Below are positions 13,001-25,000 of a stretch of DNA of 64,000 nt, piece after piece. Position 1 is the first letter of the stretch. Each line of letters starts with the position of its first letter. The notes beneath the pieces were generated by a model. It made no database searches and had not been told where the DNA came from. It saw nothing but the letters and a program-made list of their open reading frames with translations. A program made the position numbers and the translations under genes. Source of the DNA: Paragorgia papillata. Taxonomy: Eukaryota > Cnidaria > Anthozoa > Scleralcyonacea > Coralliidae. The DNA is taken from positions 1,289,001 to 1,353,000 of the forward strand of contig JAWNZC010000237.1 in the NCBI GenBank assembly GCA_035771165.1, in the 5' to 3' direction.

Positions 13001-16000
13001 CCTGGAATGAAGTATTTGATACTTTTTCAAGTATTTTATAATTTATTGTATTGTTGATAAACTGTACAACACCACCTGCTGGCAACGGTGTAGGGACAGA
13101 ATCAAAAGTATATTCAAGAAGATATGGTTTATAGCTGCATTAGGCATACAAATCTTAGTTTCTGTTACACCAATTATACTAAATTCAATAGCAATTTCAT
13201 TAAGTAAATGATCTTCAAAATGTCGTTTAAGACTTCTCACATTATTGTGTAAGATCGATCGAGAAAGTAGTTTTTGGATCATACAATTTAGAATTGTCCC
13301 TTATTTTTTCTTTAAAACCATGAGGGGAGGAATAATGGCACAGAAATTTTTGTGTTGGAAAGTTAATATCTGGATCTAGGTTGAGCTCGACTTGATTTAA
13401 CTGGAACAGGTTAATATTATTCAAAGTAGGAAGATTTTCTAGAGATGGTAGGTAATGTTGAGGTTACCGCTGACTGTTCACCGGAATTAATATGGATAGT
13501 AAAACACCCGCGGTTTCTCCCGTAAGTTAAGGAATCATTGCTCAGGCTTAGACACAAAACCAGCAACTTCTTCAAATAAACACCAAACGTTATAAAAACA
13601 GTTTTGTAGTTATTAACAATTTAGTAGAGTACATTCTATTTATCCACCCCGATCTGTAGTGCTTAAAAATGATGTTTTCTGATTGGGTAATGATAAGGAT
13701 AAGAATAAAAGACTGGGTGCTAATCATCCTTACTTGCAGCCAGCGGCTGAATTACGAAGGACGCAGATCAACGTGGCCGTGTCGAGGCATATCAAAGGCG
13801 CTCCAGGCAGCCGCCATGCGACACACTTCAGACCATGGATCACAGCTAAGATGTAGGTGTTGATTTTACGGAGGGAGGAAAACCAGAGAACCCGGCGAAA
13901 AACCCTCGAAGCACAGGGGAGATCAACTAGAACTCTACTCAAAAGGAGCGGCTAACGATTGGCTAGAATTACAGAGTATGGACCTACATGATTTTTGGGA
14001 GTTAAATGATCTTGTTCCTGTCCTACGGTGTATTCGATGTATTCAAGTTCTTCTTGTGATATCGTTGGATGGTCTCTAGGAGTATCGTAAACGAAAAACA
14101 TCCACGCAAAAACCCAGACAAAACCAAGACTGCCTGCAAATACATTAATATAGATATACATTAACATATGCAGACATGGCCATACGAGTTTCTGGGTGCA
14201 TCGCTGGCTATATTAAAGTCAGGCGCGTGATGACAAAAACTATACGTGTTAACACCTGATTAAGACAGACCAGACGTTTCACTATGCTATATAAGACGTT
14301 CCGTTACAACTTACGTTACGATATCACTTTAACTACATCTCATATGCAAACGCTAACACTTAGGAGCACATATGACTATGAATTTGCAACCTTAGCTCTC
14401 CATCAATGGTTAGAGTGTCTACCCGGTCATTAGAAGGTTGCAGGTTCAGATCCCTGTCTGGGACTCAGAAATCTTTTCTGAGTAATTCAGTTTGACGAAC
14501 GCCGACCAAACGTCTGTTTCGATACATGATAAGAGATTACATGTACGCCCATCGGATCACATTGACCATCCTAAAATTGATGCTCTTTGCGTCGTTCATG
14601 AAAAGCTTTATTTGAGACATACACCGATTATTTTGTCGATTATTCAAAATAATCGGCCGGTTACCGATTATATTCAAAATAATCGGCCGATTACCGATTA
14701 TTTTAAATTGGCCGATTAATCGGCTTTGCCGATTAGTTTCCGATTAATCGGCTCATCTCTACTTGTTAAATTTACGTCCGACTTACGTTACTGTATGCAT
14801 GAATAAATGAGATACCCGCTTCCTAGCCTGTTGTTCTTGTTATTGTTGCATGTGCTTTCTACTCGTTCACATGGGGGAATAGAGTGTAAAAGACATTACA
14901 AATCTGCATACCAAACACATAAAATACCGATGGCCAACCACCAGCAAAACCATAGGAACATAGCCAGCCTGATAGAGGGTATGATAAGATAGTACCAATT
15001 TGACTTCCTTTCACAATTGATAAAGAAAAAACAGAAGCATATCAACATATTTTCAACAACTTAATGTGAAGTAATACGAGCAACATTGTTCTTCAACTTT
15101 CAGCGCAACTTTGTTGCGTTGTTGCGCGTATTACTACCCACCTTAAAGGGTATTGGCAATAAAAATTAAGTTTGTCTCATTTGAAAGAACTCGTCAAATG
15201 GTATAAGAAGACCTTTTACAATTTTTCCGTATCTGTTTTGGTTTTGGAAATATTTCGACCAAAGACAGCGTGCTGTTATATTACAGACCTCACACAATGA
15301 TATAATTTAGAAAGAAAAATCCTATAATTTTCTGTAATTGTTTTATCTTTTAAATTTTAATCAAACCATGGTAGTTTTTCTCTTTGTGTTACATGTGATT
15401 TTAAAATTTACTTTAAAGTGCTTATGCAGCGAAAATGAAGTTCAAAAATGAACTCTCTTATTTGAATTTGTAAAGATGGACGTTTACTGTTTGTTCTTAT
15501 CTCGCTTCGTTCTTGAGATATTGAGATTTGTTTTATATGTAAATAACATCACTTAGACGTCACACTGCATAATGACTTGTTGGAAAATCTTGAATATCAA
15601 GTTGAGATTATTTAACAAAATCACTTTTAACTGTGCATTTGCTTCTGTGTATATATAAAAATTAAGTTTGTCTCATTTGAAAGAACTCGTCAAATGGTAT
15701 AAGAAGACCTTTTACAATTTTTCCGTATCTGTTTTGGTTTTGGAAATATTTCAACCAAAGACAGCGTGATGTTCGCCATCTTGTTGTAATATTGGGTCTA
15801 ATTAACTAGGAAATTGGTGACGTCACAAGCAGGGTAAACCTGATGAAACTACTCCGTGGGTGACCACATTTCCACGGAAGGCTTTTTAAATGTTGTGGGT
15901 CAATTTAAAATGGAAATAGCGCAACAACGTCGAGTTTCTAGCTCATAATGTCATAAGGTTGGCAAGATAAAAATTTCACTTTAGTCTGGTTATGATGTCA

Positions 16001-19000
16001 CGTGCATATCGAAAATAATTCCAAGATGGCGGACAACAGGCTGTCTTTGGTCCAAATATTTCCAAAACCAAAACAGATACGGAAAAATTGTAAAAGGTCT
16101 TCTTATACCATTTGACGAGTTCTTTCAAATGAGACAAACTTAATTTTCATTGCCAATACCCTTTAAACATTGTCACGCAACAAAATTTTGTTGTTGCAAG
16201 TTGAAAAACATTGTTGAAAAATGTAGACGCCAGTTCTACTTGCTGCAACATGCTGTTTCAACTTGCAACAACGAAATTTTGTTGCGTGACAAGGTGGCAA
16301 CGCAACAATGTTGTAGCAATTTGTTGCTCGTATTACTTCACCTTTAAAGGTCTCTTATTTAAAAGAACTTTTGAAGTTATAAAGATTGACGTTTACATGC
16401 AGTTTGTTCTTATCTCACTTCGTTCTTTATATTTTGAGATTTGCGCGATATGCAAAAACACATCACTTAGACGTCACACTGTATAATGACTTGTTGGAAA
16501 ATCATGTCTATTCTAGCAATAATTCAAGTAAATCACTTGAAACTTTTCATGTATAGTGTCCTGCGATACACAGAAGCACATGCACAGTTAAAAGTGATTT
16601 CGTTAAATAATCTCAACTTGATATTCAAGATTTTCCAACAAGTCATTATGCAGTGTGACGTCTAAGTGATGTTATTTACATATAAAACAAATCTCAATAT
16701 CTCAAGAACGAAGCGAGATCAGAACAAACAGTAAACGTCCATCTTTACAAATTCAAATAAGAGAGTTCATTTTTGAACTTCATTTTCGCTGCATAAGCAC
16801 TTTAAAGTAAATTTTAAAATCACATGTAACACAAAGAGAAAAACTACCATGGTTTGATTAAAATTTAAAAGATAAAACAATTACAGAAAATTATAGGATT
16901 TTTCTTTCTAAATTATATCATTGTGTGAGGTCTGTAGTATAGTACGGGGAATTATTATATGGCTGGGCTTGTTTTCGGTCATTACGCCAAACGGCGCGCG
17001 CTGATTGGTTGCTGAGAGGTCCGGAAAAAGCCGTAATGTCCTCTCGGTACTGTGAGAGGGCATTACGTCCTTGTTAATGCCTGCAAGTTTTGGCGGGAAA
17101 ATTACTGAGTTGATTTGAATGAAAATAAAAGCGAATTAGATATATTCGTTGGAAAATTTTGAACAATAATACGTCCTGAAACATCAGTGTTTCTTTTTAT
17201 AAAAACGTCTTATTTAAAAGCGCGAAAAATAAAAGCCTAACAGGTGTAAACATGAAGCGAAACGAACAAGCTCAAAAGTAAGAACTAAGGTGAACAGCGA
17301 CACCTGATCAAGACAAACGTAGAACTAAAAACAGATAAGAAAACAAACCAAAAGCCATATAATAAAAGGCTTATTAATCTCGTTTTCTCGGTCTATACGG
17401 GAAAGTATTTGCCCTCGGTTTCTCTCGCACAAACCTCGCTCCTTCGTCGCTCGGTCTGTACGAAAACCTCCGGCAAATACTTTCCCGTACAGACCTCGAA
17501 CTCGGTTAATAAGCCTTTAATATTGCTGGAAGTAGAGTTGTATTGTTTTGTGTAGGCACCAGAACATAGGCCCAGCTAAATCATGAATCTTATAGGTGGT
17601 GTACAACCAATCCCTTGAGATTCAAACGACAAAGATATTTTCGCCACGTTGGATGAAATTATAACTGCAGATGGCGACAATGACGTAACGTGCACACCAG
17701 CAATAGACTTACCTGAATATGTTAATGTAAGAAGTTTGGTTCTTTCCAATGGTGGTGCCCAGTAACTCCACATAGAATGCATGGCAGGAAATGTCACTCC
17801 CTAAAGATGAAACCAAAGTTAACTAATTACTCTTATTCAATACACAATATTTTGAAAAACTAAATTATTTAAAGTACCTCTACGACGAAAAAATTGTGAA
17901 TCTAGTATTGATACCAGTAAACTATAATTTTCAAATGATGAATACCGGCGTTTTCAGTTTCTCAAAATATTGTCTCGTTCTCGAGATATTTAAGTTTCTG
18001 AAATATGTAAATTAAGTGCCTCGTGACGTCATTTATTATTTCAGATATATTACTAATATATTTAGTAATATATCTGAAACTAAGAGGTAGAAATAATTCA
18101 AACTTTGGACAAGTATAGTTATCATAAAAGTACACTCCACTGTGCGCATCATGTTGTTGCTACGGAAACCGTCTAGAAACACGAGAATATGATGATTGAA
18201 GTATTCGAAATACAATATCTGTGTGTGTACAAATATTCATGTCAATGTATTGCGGTAAAAGTTGTTTTATGGAGAAAAAATAAACATTTTTGTTTTACAA
18301 ATGGAAGGCGCCTGTTTGCAAACGGTATCCATGGAAACAACAAAATGTGAATGTTGGAGTGTATTTTCCCCATAACTATTCTTGTGCAAAGTTTCAATTA
18401 TTTCTACCTCTTAGTTTCAGAGATATTACTCATTTTGTAAATCTTATGTTTGCCTGTGTGAGTAAATGACGTCACGAGGCACCTAATTTACATGTTTCAG
18501 AAACTTAAATATCTCGAGAACGAGACAATATTTTGAGAAACTGAAAACGCTGGTATTCCTCATTTGGAAATTATAATTTACTGGTATCAATACTAGATTC
18601 ACGATTATTTCTATCTTCGATAGTAACACTTTAAAAATTTGTTTTTCCAACGCATTTTCAAAATAGATGCCTTTTGGAAGTACAACTACAGGGTAAGAAG
18701 GTGCAGGTAAACCCCATGGGCCCCGAGCAAAAGGAAGTCATTAGAGATGCCACGAGTATTTTGTGATGTCATTAATATTACAGGTCAGACAACCTGCATA
18801 TTGTGCTTGAAAAACGTTTTAAACCATGATTTTCAGACCTCCAAGTCTGCAATGTCAATTCACAGCAAAGTCACAGGGCTGCAAATTACTGTTGGACATC
18901 GGACAATGTCCAACCAAATTTGGAAAATGTCAGAACAAAACCAAATTGTCATCAAATATAGTGTCCGTCCAAATAAAATAATGTATATGGTCTGATCAAG

Positions 19001-22000
19001 AAATTCGGCTTTATGATTTAAAAATTCAGAAACTTCAAACTTCTCTTTTTGGAAGAAATAGCCCGGTTTCCTTGAGCATGTTTGAATTTTAAATCCTCCG
19101 TAACTGAATCGGAGAAACTGATGCAGACTTAACTTTAGAATTTAGAATTTTACTCTGGTGACCTCAGAAGATTTTATTTGTCAAGAGGAAAACCCTCAGT
19201 CACCGAGGAGTTAAACAGTGTATTATTATGTAAGTATAACATGCGCGCGACGCTATAAACAGACGAGTCAGACGACCGCCACGGAAACTGGATTCATATA
19301 TCATGAACTCAGATCTGTACTCTGAAGAATTATATGTCCGACCAAATGTAGTGATAATGGTTTTATGTCCGACCAAATTTTAGTAATGTCTGACAAGCAA
19401 AAAATATTTATTTGTGGCCCTGAAGTCAAACCGTGATATTAAAGCAAAAGTTAGTTCCATCCCCTCACTTAAAATCCATTTTTTGGGCGACAGCCTGACA
19501 GATTTTGCAAAGAATGGAAATGGCTGGAATTTGTAGTGGAATAACTGCTTCATGGTCATTTGAGTATACAGTGAGCGTATATGTACTACTTCTACTAGTA
19601 TTTAACTAAATTGGTGATGGCCCTGCCTGGAAAGGGTTCCCAAATTAATCTATCCCACAATTAAGCCTCCATAAGCCAAGTTGCGCCACTGATGCTTTTA
19701 TTAAAGTGCCTATCTCATGGTTGGGGATTTTACATATTTAGGATATTTGGAACATTTTAAGACGATTTGTAATATATCTTCTTTTCCTAAAATTTCATCT
19801 TCATGGACTTTTTTGCTGTTAAAGTTGGCGATTTTGACGATGGCCGTGAAAAAAATTTACTGGGTTCTAGTCGCCGGAAGTGACGTAGAAGCAGGGAGAC
19901 CTTCTCAGACAGCAACAGTGTTTACATCGGGAGTTTACGGTTCATCTTGGATTTTCTTGGCTTTATTCAGGTTATTTTGTCGGAAATTCTTTTAAAAACT
20001 ATGCCAAACAGGTGCGTAGTGTTTTTACTCTCGAAGGAACCCAATTGATATGCTAGAATAGCGCTGTATGCCATTCATTTTTTTTGGACAATAACGATGT
20101 ACAATCCCGACTCACGGAAGGCGAATAAAAGAAGGTAGCTTCGGGTGAAAGGAACGCCGAATTGTCAAGGATAAAGGTGTGAAATGAACGCCGACATCTA
20201 CTTCTGTGATCTGTTCGTCGTTCGAAGTAGTTTCAACGGGAATATTTAGTACTAAGACGATTCACAGCAGTTTATCACGAGGAAAACCCGTCGGTGTGGC
20301 GATTACAAAACGACAACAATAGAGCGTGGGGAAGTGACAAGAACTTGTGCATATCATCAGTCTCATATTTCTTTTTATCGAAGTATTGTTTGCGTTCGAT
20401 CTTTGATCAAGAATATATCGAAATATACTTGACTTGGTAATGTCGTCTACCTCTGGTTCTAACACTGATAGCTAAAATGACTAGACTAGGATGTAAACAT
20501 TCCGGGATACGTAATCGAGATCGAAGACGAAGTAAAACTGTCTTCCAGTGCAGTGCGGCCATACCTGAAGACGAATCATCTGAATGCATTGTCAAGCCGT
20601 ATGAAGACGAGTCGGTTGCCGATGAAATTTGGATCGTAAATCATAATGAGCAAATGCGACCTGAAAAAGGTCTTTAGTACGACGGCTACAAATTCGCTTT
20701 TGAGGGGCACGATAAGATAAATGATTGGTAAGTGATCAGTGAATTTATGTTTACGTTTTATCTGCAATGTTGTTTTCACGCATTTGCTAAAACAAAATTG
20801 TATGCTGTCAAAGCCATATGCATGATTCGCATGTTTAATTCTATTGATATTACTCTGACACTGAACTGCTTAATGGGAATGCGAAGGAATGTCAGTAAAT
20901 CAAAGCTTGCATTGAAATGGTTTATAATAACAGTGATCAAGTTCTTTACACTTGTTTGCCTGGAAATGTGGTCACTGCGTCTAGCGGGACACTTACATCG
21001 AAAAATTGACAAGATAAAGTATCAAATAAAAGATCAGTACAGAAAACAGGTAGGAACTAAGGAACTGTCTGTTGATTATAGCATAATGGAATACTTGCAT
21101 CCACTTTTGAAATTTGAACTTGCAGGCGACAGTAACATACAGAGTCAATTTCTTCAAGTTTGAAGATGAAATCGCACAATTGTTGTTGTTTATCGAATTG
21201 GACGAGCACTGAATTGTGGCAATTTTGAAGAACGAAGCAATTCTATTAGCCTAGGTGAATTGTGCGCAGCTGGCTTATTCGCAAGTGGAAATCGGAAAGC
21301 GAACGGGTATTCTATTAATCAATACTGACAGTATCTACCTGCTTTCTACATCTTCTATTTTATACTTTGCCTCGTCAATTCTTCGATATTTGCAGCCCGC
21401 TAGACGCAGTGACCAGATATATAACAAATATAAACATGCGAATCATTTGGCTTTGACATACAATTTTGTTTTAGCAAATATGGCCAATTGCAAATATGGC
21501 ATGCCAGTATATACAACATTTGACAAAACGTAAACATAAATTCACTGATAAAGCAAACTTTCATAACTTACAAATCGTTCACCTTATTGTGCCCCGCAAA
21601 GCGAACTTATAGCCATCGTAGAATATATTTTTCAAGTCGCATTTCATCCTAAGCTCGTCTTCATACGGCTTGACAATGCATTCTGATGATTCGTCTTCAG
21701 GTATAAATGGCCTAGACAGTTTTACTTCGTCTTCGATCTCGATTACGTATCCCGGAATGTTTACCTCCTAGTCTAGTCATTTTGGCTATCAGCATTAGAA
21801 CCAGAGGTAGACGACATTACCAAGTCAAGTATATTTCGATATATTCTTGATCGAAGATCGAATTCGATAAAAAGAAATATGAGACTGATGACATGCACAA
21901 GTTCTTGTCACTTTCCGGAAAAACACGCTCTATTGTTGTCGTTTTGTAATCGCCACACCGACGGGTTTTCCTCGTGATAAACTGCTGTGAATCGTCTTAG

Positions 22001-25000
22001 TACCAAACTACTTCGAACAACGAACAGGTCATGGAAGTAGATGTCGGCGTTCATTTCGCATCTTTATCCTTGACAAATCGGCGTTTCCCGAAGCTATCCT
22101 TTTATTCGCCTCCAGTGAGTCGGGAATCGGTATTGTACATCGTTATTGTCGCAAAAAAAGAAATGGCATACAGCGCTATTCTAGCATATCAATTGGGTTC
22201 ATTCGAGAGTAAAAACACTACGCACCTGTTTGGCATAATTTTTAAAAGAATTTCCGACAAAATAACCTGAATAAAGCCAAGAAAATCCAAGGTGAACCGT
22301 AAACTCCCGATGTAAACACTGTTACTGTCTGAGAAGGTCTCCCTGCTTCTACGTCACTTCCGGCGACTAGAACCCAGTAAAAAATTTTCACGGCCATCGT
22401 CAAAATCGCCAACTTTAAAAGCAAAAAAGTCCATGAAGATGAAATTTTAGGAAAAGAAGATATATTACAAATCTTCTTAAAATGTTCCAAATATCCTAAA
22501 TATGTAAAATCCTCAACCATGAGATAGGCACTTTAACTTAAAACAGTTGGGAAGTCTTACTATAATATGTGAAATGTTTTTACGAAAAATCTCGTACAAT
22601 GTACTCACTTCACCTAATCCCTCCATGACTCGTACAGCTATGAGAGCATATAGACTAAATCTAGCTGCCAATGGTGTGAGAAGGGTCAGACTTGTTGTGC
22701 ATAAGACACCAAAACCAAATACTCGTTTTGCACCATATTTTGAAGCAACCCAACCACCAGGAAGTTGCGTGAAAATGTAACCATAGAAAAATGATCCCAG
22801 AATAATTCCTGCATATACAAAAAAAGGATAAACTGGTAGTCTAGACGTATTTCTGAAAGCAGTACATTAACCCGTTCCTGTCTATAGGTGAGTTTCAGGG
22901 TGTTGCGCGCGCGTCATTTTCAAAAAAACCTGAGAAACTCCGCTCAAAGTAAACATACTGTTTAAAGTGCCTATGTCATCCTCAGGGACTTTACAGATTT
23001 ATACTAATTGGAACATTCTGAGAAGATTTGTAATATATCTTCTCAGGCGAAAATTTCATCTTCATGGATTGTTTTGCCGTTAAAGTAGACGGAAGTGACG
23101 TCAAAAGAGGAATCTGTAAAGTGGTTTTCATATAGACAAATTCCTCTTTCGACGTCACTTCCGTCAACTTTAACGGAAAAAAAATCCATGAAGATTCGCC
23201 GGAGAAGATCGATATATTACAAATCTTCTCAGAATGTTCCAATTAGTGTAAATATGTAAAGTCCCTGAGGATGACATGGGCACTTTAAAAATAAACAAAG
23301 TATAGATACAGTTTCTGGATGTTTAACACTGTTATTCTGCTGTTGATGACTCGCTAGCAAGTCTGTTTGTCATTGCTCACTTTGTGTGGAGCCCGCCAAT
23401 TCCTTTGCAAAATGATGCGCGCGCAATACCACGAAATTCGCCTATTAAAGCAGGGCAAAAACAGCCCCTATTTTTTTTTACTCTATCTAATACCAGACAA
23501 TTTTACTTGTCAAACGAAGAACCCTCAGACATCCTACGCAGCAATGAATTAACAACTGATTAACCCATTACTGCCTAAGCCAGCCAAAAATGACCCTTTT
23601 ATATATATTTTTTACCCTGTCTAAATACACTAGACGATTTTACTCGTCAAACGAAGAACCCTCAGACATCCTAGGCCGCAATGAATTAACAACTGATTAA
23701 CCCATTCCTGCCTGAGCCAGCAAAAAACGGGCCCTATATTTTTTACTGACTGTCTAAATACGGCAGACCATTTTACTCATCAAAGGGAGAACCTTCAGGC
23801 AGGACATCCTAGGCAGTAATGGGTTAAGTACCAAATGGGTTAAGTACCAAATTGATTACATTTTCCATGTGTGTACTGTAATATATGGCAGATGATGTCA
23901 CAGTTTAAACATATCACGGAATGTAAAGGACAAAAGAACAAAAAAGGTAACACAAAAAAGTACAACATGTGACGAGCAGGGGCGCCCACAGAGGTAGTTA
24001 ATGTGAACGCACACAAATCTAGGGGCTCTGTTGATGGTGTCATTTAACCATTAAAAACCGATGATAGAAAATATTATGTATTTATGAAATAAAAATAATT
24101 AACATGATGCGATGTGTATGTGTTGTTGTTCCACAGGTCCCTTGGGGTTCTACTTGGGGGTATCAAATCCACTAGCCCCTTGGCTAAGTTTAATGAGCGT
24201 AGATGCTCAGAGCTCATTTGTGTACTGACTGCCGTATGTGACACTTCACTACCACCCACCCACCCCATGTAGTAGGCATCCAGGTGGTTGAGCCGTTGCC
24301 ATTCCTTGGCTTGGGCTCGCTCAGTCGTGCAAGTAGGATTTGTATTGCTGCTGGTGACCCTAGTGCCTGCAATCGTTGCGGAGATGGTATTTGTGTTCCT
24401 TGCGGTGCTACAGTTGCGGGCCGGGTGCTGCATTTGCACTACTTTGCAATCGTACTGTTGCTATAGGTGGTTGCTTGTGTGCTACTTTGCATCATATTGT
24501 TGCAGGGGGGGGGGGACTGCCCTTGTACTAATGTTCATTGCTGTCTTATAGTTGCTAGGTGGTTGCAGGTGTGCTACTTTGCTACTATATTGTTGCTGGG
24601 AGACTGCATTTGTCCTTATGAACTTTGTTATCGGGCCATTGCTTGGTGGTCGTATGTGTGCTACTTTGCTATCATATTGTTGCGGGGGGACTGCATTTGT
24701 GCTATTGTTCCTTGCTGTCATACAGTTTCGGGGGTTCCGCGTTGCGTTGGTGCTATTTACTATCCCACAGTTGCAGAGGCCATGTTTGTGCTCCTGTACC
24801 CTGGGTGACTGCCTTTGTCCTACGGTACCCTGGGTGACTGCCTTTGTCCTACGGTACCCTGGGTGATTGCCTTTGTCCTCCTGTACCCTGGGTGACTGCC
24901 TTTGTCCTACGGTACCCTGGGTGACTGCCTTGTCCTCCTGTACCCTGGGTGTCTGCCTTTGTCCTATGGTACCCTGGGTGACTGCCTTTGTCCTCCTGTA

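Noticed and set aside
20732..21163. 143-codon ORF as a transposase
   Set aside because: No transposase motif, and it crosses from the arm into the loop of the giant inverted repeat. Kept only as an open question.
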